Shown here: piece by piece, positions 1 through 12,154 of the stretch | How the letters are laid out: every line of letters begins with the position of its first letter | Position numbering within the stretch: the stretch's first letter is position 1 | Assembly: GCF_051106095.1 (NCBI RefSeq) | Contig: NC_135785.1 | Coordinates: 220,025,045-220,089,044 of the forward strand | DNA: 64,000 nucleotides | DNA from: Pogona vitticeps | Lineage: Eukaryota; Chordata; Lepidosauria; Squamata; Agamidae | Direction: 5' to 3' | Notes under the pieces: generated by a model | Database searches by the model: none | Told to the model about the DNA's origin: nothing | The model's input: the letters and a program-made list of their open reading frames with translations, nothing else | Made by a program: the position numbers and the translations under genes

Positions 1-1013
1 CCTTCCATTCAAGATGTAAACATGGGTTGAACGGGATTGATCAAAAGAGGGGAACCATCAGCTTACTGGAATCCAAGAGATCTCAAGGAGGTGCCCCCAA
101 ATTTCCCCCACTAAGAACCTTCTCTGTTCAGTTCTTTTGTCTCCTTGGGAAGATAAGCAGAAATTATAGTCTTAGTCATTCACTCAAAGAGGGGGGTAAT
201 TTGAAGGTGTGAGTTGGGGAAAAGTTCTAGATCAACCTCCTGCCTCTATGTGAAGATGGACAGTCTGAGAAGGAGATAGTCTGGTGCACAAAGAGGTCTC
301 TCTGCATGATTGGGAACCTTAATATTTCACATTCCCAACCATGTAGAGAAATTCCATGTGTAGCAGAAGCTTTCCTTTTCAGACACTCCCTTTCCTTATG
401 AAGACAGTGGCCAGCGGGAGGTGGGATTAGAACTTTCAAACTTACATGAGAGTTCCTTCCTCATACTTTCAAATCAACCTTTTTTTTAAAAAAACATCCA
501 AATAGAACATAGGTTGTTTCCAGTCAGTTACCTATTTAATAAATAGCCTGAAAACTGAGAATATCACATTTTTGAGCTGCAACTTTTCGAATCCCAGTGG
601 ATTGAGAGATTCTGGGGATACAAGTGCAATCCAAAACATAAATATTTGAAACAATGGTATCAATAAGCAAAGCAACACAGAGCTGTTCTCTTTCACTAGA
701 AACATTGCCCCAGAAAGACATACTGAAAATATTCAGGCAAGGATCCCATGCCATCCCTGGAATAAAAACAGAGTGGAGTAAAATATTGTTCCACTTCAGC
801 TTTCCAAAATGATAGCAAAGAGAACATTGCAAAAGATAAGAGACAAAATGCTGTAAATTTATCATTGTATAACTAAAGAAGTAAAGAGTTAGCTGATTAA
901 CGCATGAGTTCTATTGATTTCAGTGGAACATAATTCAGAGAAATGTGGCTGCATTCATATTCAGTTGAAGTTTCTGGAACCATATTTTACCTGCATTTGA
1001 TTAAGTCCAGTAT
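1..1013. other. no gene recognised
   Basis: AT-rich sequence without a recognised exon or repeat. The open frames on either strand are short and match nothing I know. Confidence 0.4.
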
Positions 1014-1515
1014 ACTAGCTTTATTGATCGGCGGAGACGATCAGAGGTGCCGCCATTGTCCTCCATGCCGTGAGGGAACAGGCCGGGTAGGTGGGACTGG
1101 TTCAGCCCTGGAAGACAGCCCATCTAAGAGAAGGAAAACTCTGATTTCAAACCTCCACTGCCTTGTGGCTATATCCACTGATGGAAAAGGCTTCAGGAGT
1201 TAACCTTGAGGCAAAATCCGGAGCCGGAATCCCGGAGGCAGTTTGTGTCATTCTGCCAACTCCTGCAACGTTGCTGAAACCAGTTGTATTGGCTCTTGCC
1301 TTCCCATTGGACTATTTCAGTGACATGGAGAGGGGGGATTTGCTGGTTGGGTAACAGCCTATCCTCCATATTATTTCACCCAGGCTTCATGCTCTGGAGA
1401 GGAAACTCCAGCTTTGCGTACAGCATCAAAACACTAGACGCTGTTCCAAGTCCTCCATACAGAGCACGCTACCATAGTCTCTCGAGACTGAAGGATGCGT
1501 ATGACTAGCTTTATT
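1014..1515. mobile_element. retroposed unit of unknown family with 12-bp target-site duplication
   Basis: A 478-bp GC-richer segment (1026-1503) is bounded by identical copies of ACTAGCTTTATT at 1014-1025 and 1504-1515, the mark of retrotransposition. Its right part, read on the minus strand, has a stretch (TCGAGAGACTATGG) that I have seen in dispersed squamate repeats, so it is probably the truncated end of a LINE or a SINE-like unit. No terminal inverted repeats or poly-A tail are seen. Family not identified. Confidence 0.55.
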
Positions 1516-2340
1516 AACAATATCTTTCAGTACCAGTCAATGGAGACCAAAGTCTAAAGGAACTCACATTGCTGTTGTCTGGCTCAAATGAGAAGCAAAA
1601 CTAAAAACAGTATTTTAGGCTTGAATTTCATTACAATAAGAATATTTTTGTGTAACATAGTATCAAGCCACCATTCCTGTTATTTTTTTTTTTTAAAAAA
1701 ACCCTTCTAGCCTATGAGCAAGAACCAACTACAGAATTATCAACAACCAAAATGTAGTATATTCCAAATGGCACATTACCATAGGTTACTCTACCCTTGC
1801 ACAATGTCATGCAGAATTTAGAAATATTGAAAGGGTGTCACATGGATAATGAAGTTTGGAAGAAGCGAGAAAGAACATTTCAAACTGGACATATTGAGAC
1901 AGTAGCTGCACCAAGTGGAAAGAGCAAGAGCAATATCCTTCATAGCTTTCAAAACCGATAAGGATCATTCCTTTGGGAAAAAATAACGTCCTTGGTATAG
2001 ATTTGCCAGAGTCTGTGATGGTATATTGAGGTGCATTCTTGAGTTCTCGCAGGTCAATAATCTACATTTAACCAAGTCCCTTGGTGTGTTACAGGCCATA
2101 ACACTTGTAAGGCAGCTGCTACATGCTGAAATAATAATCAAAGAAGCAGAGAGAGAGAGAGAGCAGAGCTGGTTATGAAATGTGTTAATGTGAATGCTGA
2201 GACTCTGGCTTATTGATCTGGTGTGGTTTGACTGTTCACTGAAAATTCTTCTACAGTGTTCTTTTGAAATTGTGTTTATAAACACAATATCTCAAACAGG
2301 CTCTTCCCAACCAGTTCTGACTACTCTTTTCTTCTCCTAG

Positions 2341-2470
2341 GATTACTCCACAAAATTTACGTGACTGGTCCCTGACATTCCGGGTTTTTTTTCCAAAACA
2401 TGTTTTCCAAAAGGTTTTACCTATTACAAGCAGAAGAGACGGGAACCATGGGGAAATGTCCCTCCTGCAA
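2341..2470 (+). other. exon-like stretch, possible but unproven
   Basis: A polypyrimidine tract and TTCTTCTCCTAG acceptor precede 2341, and a strong donor (CAAG/GTGAGT) follows 2470. Inside, a start codon in good context (ACCATGG, ATG at 2449) opens MGKCPSCK, and a second frame is open through the whole stretch. I do not recognise the product, no companion exon is seen, and signals this good occur by chance in 26 kb of intergenic DNA. Confidence 0.15.
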
Positions 2471-2831
2471 GGTGAGTTTGTTTTCCTGGATTATCTTGAA
2501 GGTGGGAAAACACTTAGCGCTATGCTGCTATTCAATTCATTTCCAAGATCAGAACCTTGTTCAAATCTTTCCGTTATTTTGTCCACGTGGTTCTTATTTG
2601 TTTGGTTGCTTTGGCTCTGTACGTTTGATTGGTTGCTTTTTGCCTGACCAGTGGAAAAGCTGAGATTGGCAATATGAACTGGAAGAAACCAGCAGCACTA
2701 GTGTTCCATTTCCTGCAGCTTAACTCTTGGAATGTTGTCTGAGGATTTGTTTTTCTTAAGGTTATGGTATGACCATAAAGGTATGGATTAATGTTGGCGG
2801 AGATGAAAGAATCCCTTCTCACCTTTTGCAT

Positions 2832-2832
2832 T

Positions 2833-2903
<71 letters not shown>

Positions 2904-3845
2904 TTATTAGATTTTTATTCCGCCCTTCTAGACAGGAGTCTACTCAGGGCGGCTCACAATATATTGTACACATAATGGATTTAAAAACAACAATTAAAAT
3001 CTACAATAATAATATACTCAGGATGGGAAGAAAACAACACAAAAAATACAAGAAAAGTGGAAATCAAGTATTTGCAGGAGGGAAGGCCTACCTGAAGAGC
3101 GAGAGTGCCAGACAGATCTCTGGCGGCAAGCTGTTCCAAAGACAAGGGGCCACTGCTAAGAAGGCCTGGTTTCTTGTTCTTTCTTTCCGAGCCTCTCTCA
3201 GCGTCAGGCCCCCTCAGCCGTCTTTCCTGGCTATATTGAGTGACTCAAGTAGATCTAGGTGGGAGAAGATGTTCTGCCAGGTATCAAGGTCCTGAACCGT
3301 TTAGGGCTTTGTATGTGATCATTAACACTTTGAAGTCAATGCGGAAACGAATGGGCTGCCAAAGTAAAGCAGCCAGAATGGGAGAGATATGCTGGAATTT
3401 TCCCATTCCACTCAGTAATCTGACTGCCGCATTCTGCACCATTTGAAGCTTCCGCATCAATCTCAAAGGTAGCCCCACGTAGAGCGCATTACAGTGGTCT
3501 AATCTCGAGATTACAAGCGCATGGACCAGAGTGGTGAGGGCCCCACCATCAAGATAGGGAGGCAGCTGTGCAAACCGCCACAGATGGTAATTGGTGGAGC
3601 AGACCACTGACGCCACCTGGGTTTCCATGGTGAGTGCTGGGTCCAGATGTGAACCTCATGCTTCACGGCAAGAGCCACCCCCCCAAAAAGAGCGGGAGTT
3701 TCTCAAGCTGCCAATGGAGGGGCCACCCACCCTCAGGACCTCCGTCTTGTCCGGGTTCAGCCTCAACCCATTCTCCTGCATCCATTGCAGTACAGCCTCC
3801 AGGCAACGCTGAAGGGACAGAACGGCATCCACTGAAATAGGATGC
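2832..3845 (-). mobile_element. L2-like LINE, 5'-truncated 3' end
   Basis: Read on the minus strand this is the end of a CR1/L2-superfamily LINE. It shows the C-terminal reverse-transcriptase region (motifs [52 protein letters not shown]), then a 3' UTR ending GAGCCGCCCTGAG..., then a tetranucleotide tail (AAAT)n. The reading frame is broken into pieces. The same family recurs at 55.3-57.2 kb and 37.3-38.5 kb. The element is cut at its 5' end near 3845. Confidence 0.85.
2833..2904. repeat. (ATTT)n microsatellite
   Basis: About 18 uninterrupted ATTT units forming the 3' tail of the adjacent L2-like LINE; L2-type elements often end in such short tandem tails. Confidence 0.95.
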
Positions 3846-5150
3846 ATTCCTATATGGACAAGGGCATTTGAAGAGCAATTGGAACCTTAGGGGGACAAAA
3901 ATAATTGGTAAGAGGGGGCACAAATTGGTGCAAGTACATTATTTCTCTATTGCATATACATCCATACCAACAATTCTGCTGGAAGCCAGCCCATGAACAA
4001 TTCCAAAGATCAGCAGTTCTCTCTTCTTTTGTCTCCTATGCCCTTTCTGATTCAAAACTGCCCTGTATCTAGTGGAATGGCATTGACACTTCCAGAAGTT
4101 CAAAACTCACAACATTTCCTAAAATAGCTGACTTGTAGGATGCAGATATCTCCCTGAAAATCCACTTTCGTGGCTCTCCATGTGAATCCAAAACTTCATG
4201 TAAGTACCAGCACCCTCTGGCAAACCACATTTTATTATCTGCCAAAAGCTAAGTCCTGCGTAGAAATGAGCACGAAGTACTTTGTGCCCTTTTGTCCTAA
4301 GTTGTGTGTGTGGCAGCATAGCTGTTGCACATTCCATTTCCCCATCCTTTTTGCCTGCACTTCCACTCACCAGCTGGCATGAGTAGCTCTGTCCCTTCCC
4401 GTTGCATGATCTTCCAGTCCAGGCAAGAGCCCGGACTTCCCTTCTCCACCTCCTGCAGAAGCCAGCCACTTACAGGCAGCACTCCTCATCTGGATGGCTA
4501 GCTCAGAGAGCATTCAGACAGTGCTGGCAGTCAGCATGCAGGAAACTGCTGCATGCTGACTGCTAGCTTGTGGCAAACTGGTAGTACACACCTACTGCCA
4601 TATATGCAGGACTAGAGGACCCTTTGTCCTAAGTCATCCTTTGGTCCCAGATAAATTCTCCTTGACAGTACGTCGCGTAATGCTGCCCTCCCTGCAACTT
4701 CAATCAAATGTAAGACTTAACAGTTTTATAATATTCTTGAACTTTCTAAAAGACATTGATCTCACAAGCAATTAAAAGGGACCAGGTGTGGGGAAGTGCT
4801 GAAAAGTATTGTTTAAAAAAATATATAACAGCCTTAGCCTTATTTAAATGAAATTAAGGAAACTGCCAAGGATTCTGCTGGTGTTTCTCCTCACAAAACC
4901 TCAGAATTCACATGTTTCTCCGAAGACGCACCAGGCAAGTAAGATTTACACTACACCAGCATGTTTTGCCTGCTTAATTACAATTCTGTTGTAATAAAAT
5001 TAGCCAAATAATGGGCACATAATTAGAAAAACTAATCAATCAACTGCTGCTTGAAGGAACACCCCTACTTTCAATTGTAATTGGCAATGTGCAGACAGCG
5101 TTCTTTGTGACAGCTCCAAATATGGACCCTTCCACCCCAAAAGCAGGGCT
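3846..5150. other. intergenic, nothing recognised
   Basis: No exon with a known product and no repeat I can name. Short open frames on both strands look accidental. Confidence 0.4.
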
Positions 5151-5280
5151 TGGGAAAGTTATTCTTTGGGGTTAAGGTTCTCCAAATCTGCCAGCTATCA
5201 AGGGAGTCATATTTACAAAACTTTCCCAAGCTCTGCTGAAGAGGTTAGGTCATATTACCCTCTACTTCCTCAGTCCCACC
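5151..5280 (+). repeat. perfect 130-bp direct repeat, copy 1
   Basis: Identical base for base to 5855-5984. In this copy the first bases are one arm of a 13-bp inverted repeat: GCTTGGGAAAGTT at 5148-5160 and its reverse complement at 5219-5231. The copies are 704 bp apart, start to start. Confidence 0.9.
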
Positions 5281-5854
5281 CAGACACTACTTTTTAAAAG
5301 AATCATTCTGGTCTGCTATTGCTGAAATGTACAGACTGATGGTTACCTGGGTTGAGGGGGCGCAGTTCCTCTTGCAACTGCTTTACACTTGCTGTATGCA
5401 TGCCATGCATTTATACCACAAAGCTGCTTTGAGAAACTCCTTTTTCAGAGAAGAAGAGCTGGCTATGTATTTCTTCAATAAATAATAAATATATATATAT
5501 AAAGCAACCAAACCCCTAAACGCCTTTAAAGGTATATATAAACCAAGCAGTTTGGGGTATTTCAGCACAAGAAATGCAGAAGCAGTGGTTTTCTACCACA
5601 ATGTGACAGTGTGGCTTCACCCTGAATATGAGTTTCTAAAAGGAAGGAAAAGCTGCTAAAATAACTTGCAAGTGACATTTGGAAACCACATCCACTGCTG
5701 TTCAGCTCAGTGGCAGTCTCAGGCTCAGCTGTTTAGTGCGTGATGAACACTTACCAGCTCGTCATACAGCACTGCGGCTTGATAAATGAACACATACAGC
5801 TTAGTGACTGCGGTAGTTTCTGTGCCTGAATAGAAACCAATACCTTCATAGAAA

Positions 5855-5984
5855 TGGGAAAGTTATTCTTTGGGGTTAAGGTTCTCCAAATCTGCCAGCT
5901 ATCAAGGGAGTCATATTTACAAAACTTTCCCAAGCTCTGCTGAAGAGGTTAGGTCATATTACCCTCTACTTCCTCAGTCCCACC
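5855..5984 (+). repeat. perfect 130-bp direct repeat, copy 2
   Basis: Second identical copy of the segment at 5151-5280. Homology stops sharply at both ends: the left flank is GAAA in place of GGCT and the right flank TAGTC in place of CAGAC. The intervening 574 bp are unique. No transposon ends are seen, so this looks like a local duplication. Confidence 0.9.
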
Positions 5985-8225
5985 TAGTCAAAATGTGGTA
6001 CTCAGAGAGATGTAGTGTATTCTAGTGTCACACATTTTGCCTCAAAACGATGGCCATGTACCACTACGCAATTCCTTCTCCTAGAAAACCTCCTACGGAC
6101 ACCCTTTGTTAGGATATTTGGCAAATCATGGTCCCTAAGATAGCAGAGGTCTCCGTCTGTCACTCCACTCCCCACATGTGTAGAAGTGGGAGAAAGCTGT
6201 GGATAGCAGGGAACATAGCTAAAGTATTTCTCTCTGCATGTGAGTATTCTATGCCAGGTATATAGCTTTCTTGGATACTCCTTCCATTTGAATGACACTG
6301 CTATAGTATTAGAATGTTACTTTTCATAACAGCTGGAGAAATGCAGCCATAGGATTTTGGCAGGTGGAGGTGGCCTAAGTCACTTCACTGCCCGAGGAAG
6401 GGCAACAACGGCACTTCCCTTCCAAGGGAGGGCATGTAGTGTGGCTCAGGGTGAATACCAAGTCTTTGCACACCAACGACAGAAAATCTTACACACATTC
6501 CTCTTCCTGCCAGTACAAATATGTCAAAAGTAAATAAATTAAATAAATAAATAGCAATCTGATACCTGTTTTTAATACTCAAAGTTAGAAACTGCCTCAT
6601 TCTGTTAGTTGCCTAATTCTGCCTAGTGACAGGGCCATTATCTCCCACCATCTCTTCCCATATACATTTCCTGAATTGCTGAAAAAACATAGGACCAAAC
6701 TAGAAAGTTATATGGGGAGATGCTTAAAACACTATCCTTTCTGCCCCCGCCCCTGGAAAAGAAGGTCATTAAAAATCTCCATTGGGGAATGGTGGTGGTG
6801 AGAGAAGGGTATGCTTAATTCCTTCCCTCCCCCACTTTACCATTTGTGTTCTCTTTCGTCCCATAGCTGCCTTTCCCTGAGATTACTTTTCCTTTAAAAA
6901 CCTCTTGGGAGGAAGCAAGATGGACCCCTGCGGTACTGTATATTTGGAGCCTTAACTCTTGCCCAGCCGTGAATTTCACAGGTCTTTCCTACTGTCGTAT
7001 GGAAATGAAATATTAACTCCAACATCCAGGCCCAAGGCAATCCTGCAGGAGGGAATGCATAAACTGGTGAAAGAAACCATGCAAAATGTTTCTCTCCACA
7101 TGAATTTGTTCCGCTTTTTGAAGCTGGCAATTGCTTGCAAGATTCTGTCTTTGAGTTGGGTGGGGATTAGAAAATAAAAGGTGAGCAGGAGGAAAACATT
7201 TGACTTGTGTCCTCTTCATCCAGTGGACCCACCATTCTTTTCCTTGCTTCAGGTTTTAAAGGGTGTGCTTATAATGAGGCACAGAAGAAAAAGATGATGT
7301 TGTTCACTATCTAAACTATAATCTTTGCAACTTTTGGGTCTGGATCTCAGGCAGGAGAAACAGCAAAGGGGTCAGGGTATGAGCTCCTCTGTTGAGTCTG
7401 TCTAAGGCAAGGCAGGCAATGTTTGGCTCCCCCAAAATTACTGAACTGCAGCTCCTATCAGTGCTAGCTACTACATATCATGAGTATTTATGCTGTTACA
7501 GGATGATCACAGGGCAGAGAAAGGTCTCAAGTGAGCTTTTGTATCCCACTGAGCATTTATAGGGTTTAAAAAGAATTAGCAATTTGAATGGAGGACAGAA
7601 GAACCTGCAATTAGGACAGTAGACTGAGCTGCTGGCACTAAAGAAGATGAGTGGCAGCAGAAACATCTAATAAAGCCCCAAATCCCTCCTGGACACTCCA
7701 ACCACTGAAAAACTAGGAAGGGCTTAGACTTACATCACCATGTGGTATAGACACACCATTGCAGCTTCTCCACCAGTAGGGTGAAGATAAAGACTAATAT
7801 CACTGTTTAGATAGCCTTTTTGCATTTGATGATATTCTTTTTCGCACACAGCTGAGTTTCCTACGCATTCTACCCCTGAAATATTATAACTTGAGGACTG
7901 AGTATGTGTGTGATTGTGGAAGGTTTACTGCAGTATGGTCTTTGACAGTGTAGGTCATAGTTAGGATGTTGCACAACTCATCTCTCCAAGTTATAACCAT
8001 TTGTGTTCTTCACCCATAGGTAGAATTTTTTTATAATGGAGAACCAGAAATACACAAATAATATCCAAAGCCCAGGACAATGCATGTCAGAATGCCTCCT
8101 AAAGGTTGTGGGGGCTAATCTGTATGCCCTTTGCTTTGCGCCTGTATTCAGGCACAAAGCAAGCTGGGGAACTTCCACAAATTCGTAGCAGTGAATTACA
8201 ATTTGATAAATGGCTGTATATTTGG
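5985..8225. other. intergenic, nothing recognised
   Basis: No recognised gene. A small (AAAT)n stretch lies near 6531-6552. The rest is unassigned sequence. Confidence 0.4.
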
Positions 8226-8292
8226 GATATGCATTCAGATTTGGAATTATTCAGAATTCATCAAGTAATGCCAAATAGTTCTGAATATATCT
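8226..8292. repeat. dispersed repeat fragment (copy A)
   Basis: The stretch with ATTCAGAATTCATC and AATGCCAAATAGTT is related to 32331-32410, which shows ATTCAGAATTCATT and AATGCCATATTT. The two pieces appear to be fragments of one interspersed repeat that I cannot name. Confidence 0.35.
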
Positions 8293-8932
8293 GTAGGAGG
8301 CATCCTGGTCCCCCACCATGACAACAAGTAAGGTGCTGCAGAACAAGACCCTTTTATTCAAGTAAACAATTGAACAGGCCTGGCTTAACTCAGCACCAAC
8401 AGGGTGTCTGAGAGTTCATTTCACTCCCAGTGCTTTGAACTCAAGAACAGCCTTGCAGTTTTGAATGTGTCCCAGTACACTACATAAGGCATTCCATGTT
8501 GCAAACCAAACCAAATCTCTACATACATGAGTGTGATACAGATTCAGCTGGAATGCAAATTTGACCAATAATGATGAAAGACTTGCATGTACAAAAATCA
8601 CTTCTGTAGTAAAAGATTTTTTTAGGAAGACTCGTGATAGGAGATTCCAATATATTCCAAATCCTATCTTCAGAGTATCATTTGTCTGAAAGAATCCATT
8701 CCATGTACTTCTATGGAACACTGAAAGAAAATCCAAAAGCAAGGGTGGTTGGTATCTTTACTAGACCAATAGAAAATCACAGACATGTGTGATTTGTGTT
8801 TTCTGATTGGATTTGCTATTTGCATTTGTGATATTTTAGTGATCTAATAAATGCATTACCTACCATTACATTCATATTGTGTACAAGGACCACATGGCTC
8901 TTTAATACATTTTCACTGAAATAAAAGATTCT

Positions 8933-10645
8933 ATACTCTCCATAGGGAAATTTACAGAAAACTGAATGCTGACTTCCAAAGAATAGCAAGGAGAGACAGG
9001 AGGGCCTTCTTAAATGAACAGTGCAAAGATATAGAGGAAAATAATAGAAAGCGAAAAACCAGAGAGCTGTTCAAGAAAACTGGAGTTATTAAAGGAACAA
9101 ATATGACCGGGACCTCACAGAAGCAGAAGACATCAAGAAGAGGTGGCAAGAATACACAGAGGAATTATACCAGAAAAATCTGGATGTCTGGGACAACTCA
9201 GATAGTGCGGCTGCTGACCTTGAGCCAGACATCCTGGAGAGTGAAGTCAAGTGGACCTTAGAAAGCATGGCTAACAACAAGGCCAGTGGAGGTGATGGCA
9301 TTCCAGTGGAACTATTTAAAATCTTAAAAGATGACATTGTTAAGGTGCTACACTCCATATGCCAGCAAGTTTTGAAAACTCAGCAGTGGCCAGAGGATTG
9401 GAAAAGATCCTCCAAAGAATGCTCCAAATGCCGTAAAATTGCACTCATTTCACACACTAGCAAGGTTATGCTCAAAATCCTCCAAGGTAGGCTTCAGCAG
9501 TATGTGGACCAAGAACTCCCAGAAGTACAAGCTGGATTTCAAGGGGCAGAGGAACGAGAGACTAAACTGCTAGCATGCACTGGATTATGGAGAAAGCCAG
9601 AGAGTTCCAGAAAAACATCTACTTCTGCTTCATAGACTACGCAAAAGCCTTTGACTTTGTGGACTATGGCAAGTCCTTAAAGAAATGACAGTGCCTGACC
9701 ACTTTATCTATCTCCTGAGAAATCTATATGTAGGACAGGAAGCAACAGTTAGAACTGGATATGGAACAACTGATTGGTTCCAAATTGAGAAAGGAGTACG
9801 ACAAGGCTGTATATTGTCTCCCTACTGATTTAACTTATATGCAGAAAACATCATGCGAAAGGCTGGACTGGAGGAATCCCAAGCTGGAATTAAGACTGCC
9901 AGAAGAAATATCAACAACCTCCGATATGCCACTCTGATAGCAGAAAGTGAGGAGGAATTAAAGAACCTCTTAATGAGGGTGAAAGAGGAGAGTGCAAAAA
10001 GCTCAATGTCAAAAAAACTAAGATCATGGCTACTGGTCCCATCACCTCCTGGCAAATAGAAGGGGAAGATATGGAGGCAGTGACAAATTTTACTTTCTTG
10101 GGCTCTATGATCACTGCAGATGGTGACAGCAGACACGAAATTAAAAGACGCCTGCTTCTTGGAATGAAAGTGATGACAAACCTGAACAGCATCTTAAAAA
10201 GCAGACACATCACATTGCCCACAAAGGTCCCCATGAGAGCTGGACCATAAAGAAGGCTAACCACTGAAGAATTGATGCTTTTGAATAGTGGTGCTGGAGG
10301 AGACTGCAAGGAGACCAAACCTATTCATTCTGAAGGAAATCTACCCTGAGTGCTCACTGGAAGGACAGATCCTAAAGCTGAGGCTCCAATACCTTGGCCA
10401 TCGCATGAGAAGCGAAGACTCCCTGGAAAAGCCCCTGATGTTGGGAAAGAGTGAAGGCAAGAGGAGAAGGGGATGACAGAGAACGAGATGGTTGGACAGT
10501 GTCATTGAAGCTACCAACATGAATTTGACACAACTCCGGGAGGCAGTGGAAGATAGGAGAACCTGGCGTGCTCTGGTCCATGGGTTCACAAAGAGTAGGA
10601 CATGACTGAACGACTAAACAACAAGAACATACTCTCCATAGGGAA
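8933..10645 (+). mobile_element. BovB (RTE-clade) LINE, 5'-truncated, with 17-bp TSD
   Basis: A perfect 17-bp target-site duplication (ATACTCTCCATAGGGAA at 8933-8949 and 10629-10645) encloses 8950-10628. The insert encodes reverse-transcriptase blocks typical of Bov[36 protein letters not shown]-like [18 protein letters not shown] and ESEEELKNLLMRVKEE. The 3' end has the family's closing stretch (ACAAAGAGTAGGACATGACTGAACGAC). The frame is broken several times, and the catalytic YADD box has lost its two aspartates (reads RYATLIAES). The N-terminal endonuclease is almost all missing. BovB is known for horizontal spread between squamates and ruminants. Confidence 0.93.
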
Positions 10646-10680
10646 CTGCTTCTGTTCCAAGATGCCTTAGAATTTTCACT

Positions 10681-10807
<127 letters not shown>

Positions 10808-10985
10808 GTATCAGAGTGTTGCGGAATTTAAAATTATATACAAATATGAAATACTGGTAAACTTGAAATTAATTAAGATATCAAGATGATTAGACTTATG
10901 CTTAGAAAATCAGGGAGCTCTTTTTGCATGTGTTTAAGTTAAATTTAACCAAAATATATGTTGTTTTAAACTAGTTGCTTTTCCC

Positions 10986-11238
10986 TTTTATTTATTTATT
11001 TATTTATATATGGACTTATATACCGCCCCATAGCGCTACAAGCACTCTCCGGGCGGTTTACAATTTAATTATACAGGCTACACATTGCCCCCCCCAGCAA
11101 GCTGGGTACTCATTTTACCGACCTCGGAAGGATAGAAGGCTGAGTCAACCTTGAGCCGGCTACCTGGGATTTGAACCCCAGGTCGTGAGCACAGTTTTAG
11201 CTGCAGTACAGCGTTTTAACCACTGCGCCACGAGGCTC
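10986..11238 (-). mobile_element. tRNA-derived SINE (Sauria type), near full length
   Basis: On the minus strand it starts GAGCCTCGTGGCGCAGTGG (A-box) and has a B-box like GGGGTTCAAATCCC. The body reads CCTTCCGAGGTCGGTAAAATGAG, and the 3' end reads GGGCGGTATATAAG followed by (AAAT)n. That layout fits tRNA-headed squamate SINEs mobilised by LINE machinery. Related, more decayed copies lie at 26.1 and 53.6 kb. Confidence 0.85.
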
Positions 11239-11670
11239 TTTCAGTGAATGTTGGAGTCCCTTCATTGTCTCCATAACATTCTACCTTTTCTCCTTTTGCG
11301 TGTCAATATTCTTCTTTGTATTCAAGCGCAGAAAACAAGATAAGGTGTTATCTGTGTGCAGCGTACTGCTGTGGCCTCATAAATATTGGATATAAAGCTT
11401 GTTTTTAATGCAATCAAAGCTGGCATTGACCTAATTCTTTTCTGGTGTTACTTCCTATGCTCTAAAACCTCTGTGGTCCTGTGAAGGAAGTTATGTATAG
11501 GCTGATATGACTGTATTGACATAGTATTTGCATATCCGATTGTAGCACACTTCTCAATTCTTCTTTTTTTTTGTAAACCACACCTATGAAATAGTGCTAC
11601 AATTACCAGAATCCCTCACCTTTCTGTGGCCATAGTACAGCGATGAAGCAATGTCACTTGTTAACATGAC

Positions 11671-12100
11671 TGTAGCGTTCTCTATTTAGTTGATCTATGG
11701 TTCTTGTTGTATAATATAATGGTTTATGAATATTAATGTTGCAGAGAGGTGGAGCCAAGACAGATGCCATAAGAGGCGGAGCCTGAGAGAATATTTCAGT
11801 CAGAGTGTGAGATTAAGTGAGTTCAAGTCAGTGTGTGGAGATTAAGATTGAGTCAGTGAGAGCAGAGTCAGGGTGTGTAATAGAATGTGTAGTTTGGGAA
11901 ATTTAGGAGTGATTAGCTACTGAAGATATTTATAAATCTCTGTAATCAATAAACTAAAGTTTTATTTAAAAGGACTTGAATTGTGGACCTGAATCTTTCT
12001 GAAGTAAATGGTGATTTAGAGATCACCTGGTGGCAGCAAGTGTAAAAGGGAAGTGTGTTTGCCTTCGTGTGCTCTGAGGCTTGAAGGTCAAGCAAAGGGG
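11671..12100 (+). mobile_element. LTR retrotransposon fossil: LTR plus primer-site region
   Basis: An LTR-like unit of about 355 bp runs from TGTAGCG (11671) to ...GATCA (12025), with an AATAAA signal near its end. It is followed by TGGTGGCAGC, complementary to the 3' end of tRNA-Leu. It shares its start, a GGTGGAGCCAAG block and the primer-site region with 49545-50090. It is probably Ty3/Gypsy. Only the LTR and leader remain, with no coding part. It looks old and broken. Confidence 0.5.
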
Positions 12101-12154
12101 CACAAGGGTGGATGCCACAATGACCATAGCACTTCATCTTTTGAGATAACATGT

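Noticed and set aside
2769-2975. Hydrophobic open frame rich in Ile, Tyr, Leu and Phe
   Set aside because: It is the translation of an (ATTT)n microsatellite, not a membrane protein.
6002-6298. Open frame of 98 codons on the minus strand, tested as a TTF2 exon
   Set aside because: No similarity to the zinc-finger or helicase parts of TTF2 that I know, and no good splice signals at its ends.
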